Notes under the pieces: generated by a model | What the model was told of the DNA's origin: nothing | Databases searched by the model: none | What the model saw: the letters and a program-made list of their open reading frames with translations, nothing else | Shown: positions 17,443-27,255 of the stretch, piece by piece | Layout: each line of letters starts with the position of its first letter | How positions within the stretch are numbered: position 1 is the stretch's first letter | Program-made: the position numbers and the translations under genes | DNA from: Bacillus sp. FJAT-29814 | Lineage (GTDB): Bacteria > Bacillota > Bacilli > Bacillales > Cytobacillaceae | Assembly (NCBI RefSeq): GCF_001510715.1 | Contig: NZ_LMTJ01000005.1 | Location: 47,170 to 111,169, forward strand | Length of the DNA: 64,000 nt | Direction of reading: 5' to 3'

Positions 17443-19860
17443 ATGAGCTTCGATCATCAGCAAATCGAAAAAAAATGGCAAAAAAAGTGGGAAACAGAAA
17501 AAACATTCAAAACAAACGAAGAATACGATAAACGGAAATTCTATGCGCTTGATATGTTCCCATATCCATCCGGGGCCGGCCTTCACGTCGGACACCCTGA
17601 AGGCTACACCGCAACCGATATTCTTTCCCGGATGAAGCGGATGCAGGGCTACAACGTGCTTCATCCAATGGGCTGGGATGCTTTCGGTCTGCCGGCAGAA
17701 CAATACGCATTGGATACCGGCAACGACCCGGCTGAATTCACTGCGAAAAATATTGCAACGTTCAAAAGACAAATTAAAGCCCTTGGTTTTTCCTATGACT
17801 GGGACCGCGAAGTGAACACTACTGACCCGGAATACTATAAATGGACGCAATGGATTTTCCTAAAGCTTTGGGAAAAAGGGCTAGCCTACGTAGATGAAGT
17901 GCCAGTCAACTGGTGCCCTGCTCTTGGAACAGTATTAGCCAATGAAGAGGTCATCGATGGAAAAAGTGAGCGTGGCGGACACCCTGTTGAACGCCGTCCG
18001 ATGCGGCAGTGGATTCTAAAAATTACCGCCTATGCCGACCGATTATTGGAAGACCTTGAAGAACTTGATTGGCCGGAAAGCTTGAAGGAAATGCAACGTA
18101 ACTGGATCTGCCGTTCCGAAGGTGCCGAGGTAACCTTCCAAATAGACGGACACGAAGGTACATTCACTGTATTCACAACCCGTCCTGATACACTTTTCGG
18201 AGCGACATATGCGGTGCTTGCACCTGAGCATGCATTGGTCGATGACATTACAACAGCTGAACAACGAGCCGCTGTAGATGCTTATTTGGAAAAAGTGAAG
18301 TCAAAAAGCGACCTTGAGCGCACTGACTTGGCAAAAGAAAAAACTGGCGTATTCACCGGGGCTTATGCGGTAAATCCGGCAAACGGCGAGAAAATGCCAA
18401 TCTGGATTGCCGACTATGTATTGGTCAGCTACGGAACCGGTGCGATTATGGCGGTTCCTGCACATGATGAGCGCGATTATGAATTCGCAAAAAAATTCGA
18501 GCTTCCGATTGTGGAGGTTGTTGCCGGCGGCGATGTTGCCAAAGAAGCTTATACCGGAGATGGCGAACATGTCAATTCGGACTTCTTAAATGGATTAAAC
18601 AAAACGGACGCCATTCAAAAAATGATTTCCTGGCTGGAGGAAAAGGGCATTGGCACCAAAAAAATCACTTACCGCCTGCGCGACTGGTTATTCAGCCGCC
18701 AGCGTTATTGGGGTGAGCCGATTCCAATCATTCATTGGGAGGATGGCACAACAACCGCCGTTCCAGAATCAGAACTTCCATTGATGCTGCCAAAAACAAC
18801 CGATATCAGACCTTCTGGCACAGGTGAGTCACCGCTTGCCAACATTGAGGAATGGGTGAATGTTGTCGACCCGGCAACTGGCAAAAAAGGCCGCCGCGAA
18901 ACGAACACCATGCCGCAATGGGCCGGCAGCTGCTGGTACTATTTAAGGTATATTGATCCTAACAATAACGAACAATTAGCGTCACCAGAAAAATTAAAGC
19001 ACTGGCTTCCAGTTGATATTTATATTGGCGGTGCCGAGCATGCAGTGCTTCACTTATTGTACGCCCGATTCTGGCATAAATTTTTATATGATCTCGGCGT
19101 AGTGCCTACGAAGGAACCGTTCCAAAAGCTGTTTAACCAAGGAATGATTCTGGGCGAAGGCAATGAAAAAATGAGTAAATCAAAAGGCAATGTGGTCAAT
19201 CCTGATGACATCCTTCATAGCCATGGTGCAGATACACTGCGTCTTTATGAAATGTTCATGGGACCGCTTGATGCATCGATAGCCTGGTCAACCAACGGGT
19301 TGGATGGCTCACGCCGTTTTCTTGACCGCATCTGGCGTTTATTTGTGGAGGAAAATGGGGAACTGAATCCAAAAATTCAACCGGATGAGGAAGCCTCAAA
19401 TCTTGATAAAGTCTATCATCAAACAGTGAAAAAAGTGACCGAGGATTACGAGGGTCTGCGGTTTAATACCGCTATCTCACAAATGATGGTATTCATTAAT
19501 GAAGCCTATAAAGCAACGGTTATGCCAAAGCACTTTGTCGAAGGGTTCGTCAAACTTCTTTCCCCGGTTGCTCCACATATTGCCGAAGAACTATGGGAAA
19601 GACTGGGTCATAATGGCACAATCGCCTATGAGGCTTGGCCAGCATATGATGAAGCAAAACTGGTTGATGATGAAGTGGAGATTGTGGTACAGGTCAATGG
19701 CAAAGTGAAGGCAAAGCTATTGGTACCGACTGATGCAAGCAAAGAAGCAATGGAAGGGATCGCGATGGACGATGACCGCGTGAAGGAACAGATTGAAGGT
19801 AAAACCATTCGCAAGGTCATCACTGTTCCTGGCAAGCTGGTTAATATTGTGGCAAATTAA
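17443..19860 (+). CDS. leuS: Leucyl-tRNA synthetase
   Basis: 805 residues, full family length. The class I HIGH element is in [16 protein letters not shown] (near residue 45), the CP1 editing domain contains [12 protein letters not shown] and the conserved [15 protein letters not shown], and KMSKSKGN (near residue 576) is the second ATP-binding motif. It charges tRNA-Leu in the cytoplasm. AGGAGG lies 11 bases before the ATG. Expression is governed by the T-box leader upstream. Confidence 0.98.
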   Translation: MSFDHQQIEKKWQKKWETEKTFKTNEEYDKRKFYALDMFPYPSGAGLHVGHPEGYTATDILSRMKRMQGYNVLHPMGWDAFGLPAEQYALDTGNDPAEFTAKNIATFKRQIKALGFSYDWDREVNTTDPEYYKWTQWIFLKLWEKGLAYVDEVPVNWCPALGTVLANEEVIDGKSERGGHPVERRPMRQWILKITAYADRLLEDLEELDWPESLKEMQRNWICRSEGAEVTFQIDGHEGTFTVFTTRPDTLFGATYAVLAPEHALVDDITTAEQRAAVDAYLEKVKSKSDLERTDLAKEKTGVFTGAYAVNPANGEKMPIWIADYVLVSYGTGAIMAVPAHDERDYEFAKKFELPIVEVVAGGDVAKEAYTGDGEHVNSDFLNGLNKTDAIQKMISWLEEKGIGTKKITYRLRDWLFSRQRYWGEPIPIIHWEDGTTTAVPESELPLMLPKTTDIRPSGTGESPLANIEEWVNVVDPATGKKGRRETNTMPQWAGSCWYYLRYIDPNNNEQLASPEKLKHWLPVDIYIGGAEHAVLHLLYARFWHKFLYDLGVVPTKEPFQKLFNQGMILGEGNEKMSKSKGNVVNPDDILHSHGADTLRLYEMFMGPLDASIAWSTNGLDGSRRFLDRIWRLFVEENGELNPKIQPDEEASNLDKVYHQTVKKVTEDYEGLRFNTAISQMMVFINEAYKATVMPKHFVEGFVKLLSPVAPHIAEELWERLGHNGTIAYEAWPAYDEAKLVDDEVEIVVQVNGKVKAKLLVPTDASKEAMEGIAMDDDRVKEQIEGKTIRKVITVPGKLVNIVAN

Positions 19861-19862
19861 AA

Positions 19863-19902
19863 CGAAAAGCGGAAGCGACTTGACCAGGCGCTGGAGCTAG
19901 AC
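19863..19902. repeat. Fragment of a dispersed GCGGAAGCG...GCGCTGGAGC repeat
   Basis: Between leuS and its terminator lies AAAGCGGAAGCGACTTGACC followed by AGGCGCTGGAGCTAGAC. From memory, near-identical words occur as dispersed repeats in many Bacillaceae genomes. It is short and non-coding. Confidence 0.4.
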
Positions 19903-19910
19903 AATTTTAT

Positions 19911-19944
19911 AAAACATCCCCCAAGTATAGAGGGGGATGTTTTT
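19911..19944 (+). terminator. Terminator of leuS
   Basis: A 12-bp perfect stem (AAAACATCCCCC and complement, loop of about nine bases) runs into a T tract. Confidence 0.93.
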
Positions 19945-19963
19945 CTAAAGGGGCTGGGTACGA

Positions 19964-20269
19964 ATGGAAGAAATCAAAACGATAACAACAGAGGAGTTAC
20001 AAAAGAAGCTTGAAGCAGGGGAAAAGCTTGAGCTGGTAGATGTGCGGGAAGACTTTGAGGTTGCGATGGGCATGATTCCCGGGGCTAAGCATATTCGCAT
20101 GAACGATATCCCGGCACACCTCGACTATTTTGACAAAGACAAGGAATATATCTTTATCTGCCGTTCCAGCGCACGCAGTGGGAATGTCTGCTACTACCTG
20201 CAAGAGCAAGGCTTCAAGGTCCGCAACATGGTAGGCGGTATGCTTGAATGGACAGGTGAAACGGAATAA
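19964..20269 (+). CDS. ytwF: Single-domain rhodanese YtwF
   Basis: 101 residues forming one rhodanese module: LVDVREDFEVAMGMIPGAKHI, then the active-site loop FICRSSARSGNV with Cys near residue 64, then VGGMLEWTGE. There is no signal peptide, so it acts in the cytoplasm, probably as a sulfurtransferase for persulfide handling. AAAGGGGCTGG precedes the ATG. Position next to leuS agrees with B. subtilis ytwF. Confidence 0.9.
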   Translation: MEEIKTITTEELQKKLEAGEKLELVDVREDFEVAMGMIPGAKHIRMNDIPAHLDYFDKDKEYIFICRSSARSGNVCYYLQEQGFKVRNMVGGMLEWTGETE

Positions 20270-20294
20270 CGGTTCTTAAGGAGCCGTTTTTTTT
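20268..20294 (+). terminator. Terminator of ytwF
   Basis: AACGGTTC pairs with GAGCCGTT and eight T residues follow. Confidence 0.88.
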
Positions 20295-20360
20295 AACCTT
20301 CTATTTTTAATTTTCTGAAAAACTGTCAATAATGATAGAAAAACAGAAAGGTAGAGGGCA

Positions 20361-20546
20361 ATGATCCAGGTTAAACTATTTGACCGAGAACATGAAAAAG
20401 ATTTAGAAAGTGAAATGAACCGGTTTTTGCGAAGGTTGGATGAAAAGAGTCTCTTGGACATTAAATATAATGTCACGGCTTTCCAGGAGGACGAAGATGA
20501 TGACCAGGTATATTGTTTTTCGGCGATGATTATTTACCGGGCCTGA
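20361..20546 (+). CDS. cse60: Sporulation protein Cse60 family
   Basis: 61 residues (MIQVKLFDREHEKDLESEMN...), an acidic peptide with a DEDDDQ stretch before a short beta-like end. It matches the Cse60 family, which in B. subtilis is made in the mother cell during sporulation; its role there is not defined. AAGGTAGAGGG lies before the ATG. It converges with ytfP and shares its terminator. Confidence 0.8.
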   Translation: MIQVKLFDREHEKDLESEMNRFLRRLDEKSLLDIKYNVTAFQEDEDDDQVYCFSAMIIYRA

Positions 20547-20575
20547 CACTCATAAGTCAGGCCCGATTATTTTTT
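20539..20575. terminator. Bidirectional terminator between cse60 and ytfP
   Basis: GGGCCTGAC (20539-20547) pairs perfectly with GTCAGGCCC (20556-20564). The stem overlaps both stop codons; T-rich sequence follows on the plus strand. Confidence 0.8.
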
Positions 20576-21831
20576 GCGGTTATGGCTGCATTCGTCCCGG
20601 CAAGCCTACCCGTTACAAATGCGGAAGTTATGTTATAGCCGCCGGTATATCCGTGGACATCAAGGATTTCCCCACAGAAGAATAAACCGTTCATCAGTTT
20701 TGATTCCATCGTTTTTGGGTCTATTTCTTTAACAGAAACGCCTCCCCCCGTAACAAAGGCTTTTTCAATTGACAAGGTTCCATTTACTTTGAATTGAAAT
20801 TGTTTGCAGTTCTTTGTAAAAACCCGGATTTTTTCGTTTGAGATGACTCCCCCTTGTGAAGAAGGGTCAATCTCGTTTTGTTCTAATAAAAACAGGAGGT
20901 ACCGTTCCGGTAATAAACCTTTTAACGTATTTTTGATGCTTTTCTTCGGTTCTTCTTTAACCAGTTTGACGATTTCTTGAAAAAGCTCCTCTTCGTTCCG
21001 GTCCGGCAGGGCGTCAAGGCTCACCGTTACTTGCGATAGATTCCACTTTTTCATGGCTTTGACAACAAACTGACTGCAGCGCAGCACGGCTGGACCGCTG
21101 ATGCCGAAATGGGTAAAAATCATATCCATCCGATGGCTGATAAGCGGCTTTCCTTTCGGGTTCAAAACGCTTAATGAAATATCCCGCAATGACAAACCCT
21201 GCAGCGTTTTATCTTTGATAAATGGTTCAGCGGAGGTAACTGGCACCTCAGTCGGGAACAATTCAGTAATTGTATGCCCGGCTTTTTCCGCCCAGGCATA
21301 CCCGTCACCGGTGGACCCGGTATGCGGGACCGACTTGCCGCCAACAGCAAGCACGACAGATTTTGCCTTGATTTTTTGACCGTCTTTCAAGAGAACCCCT
21401 GTTACTTGTCCGTTTTCATATAGTACATCGGCAACCGGACTATTTTTGAAAACCTTAACTTGTAATTTATCCAATTGTTGTAATAATGCCTCGACAACGG
21501 ACTGGGCTTTATCGGACACGGGGAACATCCGGCCGTGGTCCTCTTCCTTTAAGGCAATCCCCAAGCCTTCAAAGAAGCGAATGATATCTTCATTATTAAA
21601 AATAGAAAAGGCGCTATATAAAAATTTGCCGTTTCCCGGAATATGCTTAATAATTTCATCAACGGGGAGCCTATTAGTGACATTGCAGCGGCCGCCGCCG
21701 GATATGGCAAGCTTGCGGCCAAGCTTATCTCCTTTATCAATCAACAATACTTTTGCCCCTTTTTCCCCAGCTGAAATGGCAGCCATCAGCCCCGAAGGCC
21801 CTCCTCCGATGACAATGCAATCAAATTCCAT
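20557..21831 (-). CDS. ytfP: NAD(P)/FAD-dependent oxidoreductase YtfP (HI0933 family)
   Basis: 424 residues from the ATG at 21831 (a GTG at 21843 lies upstream; GGTGG favours the ATG). The N-terminal Rossmann motif [21 protein letters not shown] binds FAD, followed by GGGRCNVTN, the HI0933 family signature, and near the C-terminus [17 protein letters not shown] and [17 protein letters not shown]. It is a flavoprotein of the BaiN/HI0933 group; the natural substrate is not established. It is on the minus strand in a mainly plus-strand region. Confidence 0.93.
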   Translation of the reverse strand: MEFDCIVIGGGPSGLMAAISAGEKGAKVLLIDKGDKLGRKLAISGGGRCNVTNRLPVDEIIKHIPGNGKFLYSAFSIFNNEDIIRFFEGLGIALKEEDHGRMFPVSDKAQSVVEALLQQLDKLQVKVFKNSPVADVLYENGQVTGVLLKDGQKIKAKSVVLAVGGKSVPHTGSTGDGYAWAEKAGHTITELFPTEVPVTSAEPFIKDKTLQGLSLRDISLSVLNPKGKPLISHRMDMIFTHFGISGPAVLRCSQFVVKAMKKWNLSQVTVSLDALPDRNEEELFQEIVKLVKEEPKKSIKNTLKGLLPERYLLFLLEQNEIDPSSQGGVISNEKIRVFTKNCKQFQFKVNGTLSIEKAFVTGGGVSVKEIDPKTMESKLMNGLFFCGEILDVHGYTGGYNITSAFVTGRLAGTNAAITAKNNRA

Positions 21832-22053
21832 ACGTTCCACCAACTTTAACTAGATTCAACTAATTATAAACATTTCATGAACAAATTAAACTATTTTTCA
21901 TCATTTTACTTCTATTGTGAGTGGCATAGTGAGTTAAGAAGTTGTAAACTATCCATAGTGTGCAAAAAAAGTCGAATTTATTTTGTTAAAATGCATACGA
22001 ATATGTGTTAGGGCTATCCAGAATGCTTATGCTTTCTAATAGGAAGGGATTAT

Positions 22054-23685
22054 ATGCAGTCAAAGCTATTAAGAGGTACATTTATTTTAACAATAGGAAC
22101 TATACTTTCAAAAGTTCTCGGATTAATTTACGTTATTCCTTTTTTCCAAATTGTAGGCCGTGAGGGAACGGTACTCTATCAATACTCTTATGTTCCCTAT
22201 ACAGTTTTTATCAGTGTCGCAACGGCAGGGATTCCACTTGCTGTGTCAAAGTTCATATCTAAATATAATGCGCTAGAGGAATATGCCGTTGGCCGAAAGC
22301 TATTTAAATCCGGCCTGATCATCATGTTGGCAACGGGTATTGTATCGTTTCTGATTATGTATTTGGCTGCCCCGACACTTGCGGAAATGAGCACAAGTGG
22401 TAAAAAGGCGGATCTTGAAGATGTTACTACCGTTATGCGGGCTGTCAGCTTTGCGTTGATTGTCGTTCCATTTATGAGTTTAATCAGAGGCTTCTTTCAG
22501 GGACATCAGTCAATGGGACCGACTGCAGTTTCCCAGGTTGTTGAGCAAATTGTTCGCATCGCCTTTGTTCTTCTCGGTGCCTATGTTGTGCTGCATTTTT
22601 TGGACGGATCGATTGTCACCGCTGCTAGCGTAGCAACCTTTGCTGCCTTTATTGGGGCGATTGGTGGCCTGCTTGTTCTATTTTGGTATTGGTATAAACG
22701 GAAGCCATATTTGGATGAGCTGCTAAAGCAGGATAAAGGCACAATGGATGTCTCTTTAAAAGAAATTTATAAAGAAATTTTACTCTATTCAGCTCCGTTT
22801 GTTCTGGTAGGTATCGCTAATCCTTTGTTTCAGGCCATCGACCAATTTACCTTCAATAGAGCGATGGGAACGATCGGAATCGTTTCAAAGGTTGCTGATT
22901 CATATTTTTCCATTTTAAACTTTGAATCGCATAAAATTGTCATCATCCCGATGTCCTTGGCAACGGCATTTTCGCTAACGCTTGTTCCCAGCATCACCAA
23001 GGCATTTGTCGGGGGAGACCAGAAAAGCTTAAACAGGCAGCTCAATCAGACATTTCAAGTATTATTATTTTTGACTCTTCCGGCTTCAATTGGCCTTTCA
23101 TTGTTAGCCGAACCCGTTTATACGGCTTTTTATCAACATGATTTAATTGGTACTGAAGTATTGAGAACCTATGCTCCGGTTGCCATCTTGTTTTCGCTTT
23201 ATTCCGTCACCGCCGCAATATTGCAGGGCATTAACGAGCAGCGGTTTACGATTTTAAGTTTATTGGTCGGGTTGTTGGTAAAATTAACGTTAAACATTCC
23301 TTTGATTGAAACGATGGAAATTAAAGGGGCCATCCTTGCCACTACTTTGGGATACACTGCGGCTATTTTAATCAACTTAATTGTAATAAAGATTTATTCC
23401 GGTTATCCATTCCGACTTGTTTGGCGAAGAAGTTTGCTGATTGCCATTTTTGTTGGCTTAATGTGGGGCGGAACAGGAATTGTCTACAAACTATTATTGT
23501 TATTTCTTTCACCAGAATCCAAAATTCAATCTGTGATCATGATCCTAATTAGTGCCGGAGCCGGGGCGGCGATTTATTTTTATCTTGGCTTAAAATCTGG
23601 CCTTGCCCGCCGGCTATTTGGCGACAGGTTGGATAAGATACTGACAAAATTAAGACCTGGAAGGAGACGGGGCGTTGAGAATTGA
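22054..23685 (+). CDS. murJ: MOP-family lipid II flippase MurJ (YtgP)
   Basis: 543 residues, about 14 membrane helices, polysaccharide-biosynthesis (MVF/SpoVB) family. Recognisable segments are GTILSKVLGLIYVIPFF, AGIPLAVSKFISKYNA, LIRGFFQGHQSMGPTAVSQVVEQIVR and TLPASIGLSLLAEPVY. In B. subtilis YtgP flips lipid II across the membrane for peptidoglycan synthesis. AGGAAGGG precedes the ATG. The last 11 bases overlap the next gene, ytzG. Confidence 0.92.
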   Translation: MQSKLLRGTFILTIGTILSKVLGLIYVIPFFQIVGREGTVLYQYSYVPYTVFISVATAGIPLAVSKFISKYNALEEYAVGRKLFKSGLIIMLATGIVSFLIMYLAAPTLAEMSTSGKKADLEDVTTVMRAVSFALIVVPFMSLIRGFFQGHQSMGPTAVSQVVEQIVRIAFVLLGAYVVLHFLDGSIVTAASVATFAAFIGAIGGLLVLFWYWYKRKPYLDELLKQDKGTMDVSLKEIYKEILLYSAPFVLVGIANPLFQAIDQFTFNRAMGTIGIVSKVADSYFSILNFESHKIVIIPMSLATAFSLTLVPSITKAFVGGDQKSLNRQLNQTFQVLLFLTLPASIGLSLLAEPVYTAFYQHDLIGTEVLRTYAPVAILFSLYSVTAAILQGINEQRFTILSLLVGLLVKLTLNIPLIETMEIKGAILATTLGYTAAILINLIVIKIYSGYPFRLVWRRSLLIAIFVGLMWGGTGIVYKLLLLFLSPESKIQSVIMILISAGAGAAIYFYLGLKSGLARRLFGDRLDKILTKLRPGRRRGVEN

Positions 23686-24394
23686 TAAATTGCTTGCCAA
23701 CCTGGGCTTTGGAAGCCGCAAGGAAGTCAAGCAGCTGTTAAAAAGCGGGGCGGTCAAAGTGGACGATGCCGTGGTCAAGGATGCCAAACAGCACGTCGAC
23801 CCCAATATACAAACCGTAACTTTAAATGGCGAAGCGATTCAATACAAGGAATATATCTATTTAATGATGAACAAGCCGCCAGGAGTCATTTCCGCTACGG
23901 AAGACCATCACGATGAAACCGTGATCGATTTGTTGGAGCTTGAGGACCAAGTGTATGAGCCGTTTCCGGTCGGAAGGCTGGACAAGGATACGGAGGGCTT
24001 GCTGTTGATTACCAATGACGGGCAGCTGGCACATCGTCTTCTATCACCGAAAAAGCATGTCCCCAAAACGTATTTTGCGGTGATTGACCGAGAGGTAACA
24101 GAAGAGGATGTTGAAGCTTTTGCAAAAGGTGTGGTACTGGATGACGGATATCATACCAAGCCTGGAGAGTTGAAAATTTTAAAATCGGGGATCCGTTCCG
24201 ATATCGAATTAACGATTACCGAAGGAAAATTTCATCAGGTGAAAAGGATGTTTGAAGCCGTCGGGAAAAGAGTTGTTTATTTACAGCGAATGTCAATGGG
24301 ACCATTGAAGCTGGATGAAACGCTGGAGCTCGGTGAATACCGGGAGTTAACTGATGAAGAAGTCGAACTCTTAAAAGATTATCAAGTAACGTAA
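23675..24394 (+). CDS. ytzG: 16S rRNA pseudouridine synthase (RsuA family, YtzG)
   Basis: 239 residues. An S4 RNA-binding domain (residues 1-60, MRIDKLLANLGFGSRKEVKQ) precedes the catalytic domain with the RsuA motif GRLDKDTEGLLLITNDG; its Asp is the catalytic residue. It converts a uridine of 16S rRNA to pseudouridine. The start is TTG, overlapping the end of murJ; GGAAGGAG lies about 9 bases upstream. Confidence 0.93.
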   Translation: MRIDKLLANLGFGSRKEVKQLLKSGAVKVDDAVVKDAKQHVDPNIQTVTLNGEAIQYKEYIYLMMNKPPGVISATEDHHDETVIDLLELEDQVYEPFPVGRLDKDTEGLLLITNDGQLAHRLLSPKKHVPKTYFAVIDREVTEEDVEAFAKGVVLDDGYHTKPGELKILKSGIRSDIELTITEGKFHQVKRMFEAVGKRVVYLQRMSMGPLKLDETLELGEYRELTDEEVELLKDYQVT

Positions 24395-24426
24395 AAAAGC
24401 AGCCGTGTAAATGGCTGCTTTTTATA
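24393..24426 (+). terminator. Terminator of murJ-ytzG
   Basis: AAGCAGCC pairs with GGCTGCTT (8 bp, loop GTGTAAAT), followed by T residues. Confidence 0.9.
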
Positions 24427-24439
24427 TGGACCTTTAATA

Positions 24440-24874
24440 TTAAGCACCTAAGAATGATTTTAACATCCAATTATGCTTGCTGAGTTTACCCATTAAGTCC
24501 ACGAACATATCACTGGTGACATCGTCATGGTTTGTTTCAGCGATTTCAATCCCCGCTTTTAGCTCGCTAATGATTTGTTCGAAATCTTTAACAATTGCTT
24601 GAACCATTTCTTCAGCAGTTAATTTTTCAGTTGTTTCTTCGATTGTTGCAATTTCAAGATATTCTTTTAAAGTGGAAACCGGGCTGCCGCCAATGGTCAG
24701 CAATTGTTCAGCAAATTCATCAATTGTTTGTGCAGCTCCCTCATATAATTCTTCAAATTTCGCATGTAACGTAAAGAAGTGAGGGCCTTTTACGTACCAG
24801 TGGAAATGGTGCAGCTTTGTATATAATACATTCCAGTTCGCGATTTGTTGGTTTAGAGCTTGTTCTATTGTCAT
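24440..24874 (-). CDS. dps: Dps-family miniferritin
   Basis: 144 residues, four-helix bundle. HHFHWYVKGPHFFTLHAKFEELYE supplies the intersubunit ferroxidase ligands (His, His, Asp/Glu of the Dps site, continuing in AAQTIDEFAEQLLTIGG). The dodecamer oxidises and stores iron with hydrogen peroxide and protects DNA. AGGAGGAAA precedes the start, and a perfect PerR box lies upstream, so peroxide induction is expected. It corresponds to B. subtilis Dps/MrgA-type proteins; from the context, ytkB (dps). Confidence 0.94.
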   Translation of the reverse strand: MTIEQALNQQIANWNVLYTKLHHFHWYVKGPHFFTLHAKFEELYEGAAQTIDEFAEQLLTIGGSPVSTLKEYLEIATIEETTEKLTAEEMVQAIVKDFEQIISELKAGIEIAETNHDDVTSDMFVDLMGKLSKHNWMLKSFLGA

Positions 24875-24905
24875 TTATATTTCCTCCTATTTATCATCTG
24901 CATTA

Positions 24906-24911
24906 ATTATA
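24906..24911 (-). promoter_or_regulatory. -10 element of the dps promoter
   Basis: TATAAT on the minus strand, about 32 bases before the dps start codon. The -35 position is poor (ATAGAT at 17 bp); the PerR box lies 30 bp upstream. Confidence 0.5.
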
Positions 24912-24940
24912 ACATATATAATTTTAAAATCTATATTAAA

Positions 24941-24955
24941 TTATAATAATTATAA
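24941..24955. promoter_or_regulatory. PerR box of dps (perfect 7-1-7 match)
   Basis: TTATAATAATTATAA equals the 15-bp PerR consensus TTATAATNATTATAA at every position. PerR represses peroxide-defence genes, including Dps family genes, until it is oxidised by hydrogen peroxide. Confidence 0.82.
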
Positions 24956-24965
24956 ATAAGGTTAC

Positions 24966-26228
24966 TCATTTCATTTCAAAAAAATCATATCCATCGACAT
25001 CCTTAATCCAAAGCTTTGAATTTTTCCCATTTGCATCGGCGATCCATAAATCTCTTTTTAAGTCAGCAATATCTTTGTACCTCAGCCAGGTTAATTTATT
25101 GACTGACACAAGAAAGATCGGGTTGTAATCACCATATTCCTTAGGCGGATGGGTAATTTGAGTTTGCTTTTGGTCACCAATTTTTATATAAACCAATGAC
25201 GGGTCTGGCCTTAGTTTTTCATTGTTGGACCATTCGCTTTCCCTGACCCGTGAGACAAAAAGAGACTGATCATCCTTCCAAGTGAATCCTAATTCCGCAA
25301 AATGGGCTGGTGTCAGGCTGATAGTCTGAAACGCCGGCAAGTCGGTTACTTTCATATCCTTATTTTTAAAACCGGAAACAATTCTGCCGCCGCCGGCTAT
25401 GTAGCCGATGCGATTTTGTTGATATGCCCATTTGGGCGCGCCGACTTCCCAAATGATTTCGTCGAGGACCTCGAAGGTTTTCCCGTCGGATGAAACAACG
25501 CAAACAAAATTGCTGTCCATCGACCAGGAAGCGGTCGGGCTGACCATAAACGATATCCATTTTCCATCAGGTGAAAATTTGAACCCGGTGGCGTCAATTG
25601 ACAAAAGGCTTATATTTCCTTTTTTGAGCTCGCTCGGGATAGTGTAAAACTTTTCAACATTTTCCGTCAGACTCTTGATTTTATCTAAATCCTTTTCAAG
25701 CCTTATTTTATAAAGAACTGGGTTGGTCCATCCGTCAGGCCTTAAGGTTGCGCCGGAGGAAGTAATAAAGGCTTGTCCGTTCGGGAACCAATTGTAATCG
25801 CCTACACCTAGCGCAATATTATAAAAATGATCAAGGTTCGAGACATTCAACACCCCGCCGCTTTTAAAGGCAACAATGTTTTCAACTGGTGACCATTTGG
25901 GGTTTGAACCATCATAGGTAATCCGTTTATGCTGTTTTGTTTCAGTGTTATAGACCCAAATTTCCGTTTGGGATTCCAGATTCGGGCTGATTTTTTCCTT
26001 TGGCTCAAACTGATACAGGATCCATTTCCCGTCACGGGACCATTGCGGCGGGTCCATCATTTTGTATGGCTCTTTTGTAATTTTTTCTTCCTTTCCGTTG
26101 ATTTTCGTCCAGAGGAAGCCGTCCCTGACAAAAGCCACCTTTACTTTGTCCATAGGTGTTTCTGCTTTTGTGTAAGCAGGTAATAGAAGCAAACACATAA
26201 GAAATAATGCAAGTTGTTTTTTCATCAT
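24966..26228 (-). CDS. Secreted TolB-like beta-propeller protein, unknown function
   Basis: 420 residues with a signal peptide (about residues 1-22, cleavage after TKA). The mature protein repeats short blade motifs of the WD40-like/PD40 type: DPPQWSRDGKWILYQF, NPKWSPVENIVAF, GFKFSPDGKWISFMV and GAPKWAYQQNRIGYI. This gives a six-blade-like propeller with aspartates at the turns. No catalytic site is seen; binding or sensing outside the membrane is likely. GAGGTGA lies just before ATG 26228. Confidence 0.85.
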   Translation of the reverse strand: MMKKQLALFLMCLLLLPAYTKAETPMDKVKVAFVRDGFLWTKINGKEEKITKEPYKMMDPPQWSRDGKWILYQFEPKEKISPNLESQTEIWVYNTETKQHKRITYDGSNPKWSPVENIVAFKSGGVLNVSNLDHFYNIALGVGDYNWFPNGQAFITSSGATLRPDGWTNPVLYKIRLEKDLDKIKSLTENVEKFYTIPSELKKGNISLLSIDATGFKFSPDGKWISFMVSPTASWSMDSNFVCVVSSDGKTFEVLDEIIWEVGAPKWAYQQNRIGYIAGGGRIVSGFKNKDMKVTDLPAFQTISLTPAHFAELGFTWKDDQSLFVSRVRESEWSNNEKLRPDPSLVYIKIGDQKQTQITHPPKEYGDYNPIFLVSVNKLTWLRYKDIADLKRDLWIADANGKNSKLWIKDVDGYDFFEMK

Positions 26229-26410
26229 GTCACCTCATTGTCAGACCTCCAATTATTTTTCTCTTCATTGCCGCCGAATATGAAAGAAAAACAGGAAGTT
26301 TCTCCTGTTTTCCAAAAAAGCTTCCATAAAAATGGGGGGATATGGGTAAATTAATAATATTTACAGACGAAAAAGCAATTTTTATTTTTGGAAAATAGGG
26401 GGAAGTGTTT

Positions 26411-27217
26411 ATGAAATTAACACATGAAAAGGCACTTGAACTGCATGGCTTCAATAACCTGACGAAATCGTTGAGTTTTAATATGTATGATATTTGTTTT
26501 ACAAGGACAAGGGAAGAGCGGGAAGCCTATTTGCAATATATTGATGAGCAATACAGCGCAGATAGGTTGACCAAAATTTTAAAAAATGTGGCCGATATTA
26601 TTGGGGCCCATGTTCTAAATATCGCAAGCCAAGATTTTGAACCTGCTGGGGCAAGTGTAACGCTGTTAGTTTCAGAAGCTCCTGTCGAGAATCCGCCTTC
26701 TGAAATTTTTGAAGAATCGCCGGGTCCTCTAATGGAGTCTGTAGTGCTCCAGTTGGATAAAAGCCATATAACTGTTCATACATATCCTGAATATCATCCG
26801 GATGAGGGGATCAGTACGTTTCGGGCGGATATCGATGTTTCTACCTGTGGCGAAATTTCACCGCTTAAGGCGCTTCATTATTTGATTCGCTCGTTTGAAA
26901 CCGACGTCATGACGATTGATTACCGGGTTCGCGGTTTTACTAGGAACAAGGATGGGTATAAGCTATTTATTGACCATGAAATCAGCTCAATCCAAAACTA
27001 CATCCCAGACGATTTGATTGAAATGTTTGATATGATTGACGTTAATGTGTATCAGGAGAACATCTTTCACACAAAATGCAAACTGCGGGAATTTGATTTG
27101 AACAATTACCTGTTTGGCTATACAAAAGATAAACTTACACCGGAAGAGCATATTGAAATTACTGAAAGAATCAAGTTCGAGATGGATGAGATTTTTTACG
27201 GTAAAAACATCATTTAA
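26411..27217 (+). CDS. speD: S-adenosylmethionine decarboxylase, E. coli-type (class 1A)
   Basis: 268 residues. The self-cleavage site is [13 protein letters not shown] (Ser near residue 117), which yields the pyruvoyl cofactor; Cys in STCG further on fits the processing residue. The enzyme makes decarboxylated SAM for spermidine synthesis. Its length is that of the E. coli-type enzyme, whereas the classical B. subtilis enzyme has about 126 residues. GGGGGAAG favours ATG 26411 over the GTG at 26405. No spermidine synthase gene is adjacent. Confidence 0.92.
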   Translation: MKLTHEKALELHGFNNLTKSLSFNMYDICFTRTREEREAYLQYIDEQYSADRLTKILKNVADIIGAHVLNIASQDFEPAGASVTLLVSEAPVENPPSEIFEESPGPLMESVVLQLDKSHITVHTYPEYHPDEGISTFRADIDVSTCGEISPLKALHYLIRSFETDVMTIDYRVRGFTRNKDGYKLFIDHEISSIQNYIPDDLIEMFDMIDVNVYQENIFHTKCKLREFDLNNYLFGYTKDKLTPEEHIEITERIKFEMDEIFYGKNII

Positions 27218-27227
27218 CAAAACAACA

Positions 27228-27255
27228 GAGCTCAGTTGACCTGAGCTCAGTTATT
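27228..27255. terminator. Hairpin between convergent speD and ATPase genes
   Basis: GAGCTCAG (27228-27235) pairs with CTGAGCTC (27241-27248). The T tract is weak on the plus strand. Confidence 0.55.

Noticed and set aside
17428..17850. 140-codon minus-strand frame over the 5' part of leuS
   Set aside because: Shadow of a strongly conserved leuS coding region with no expression signals.
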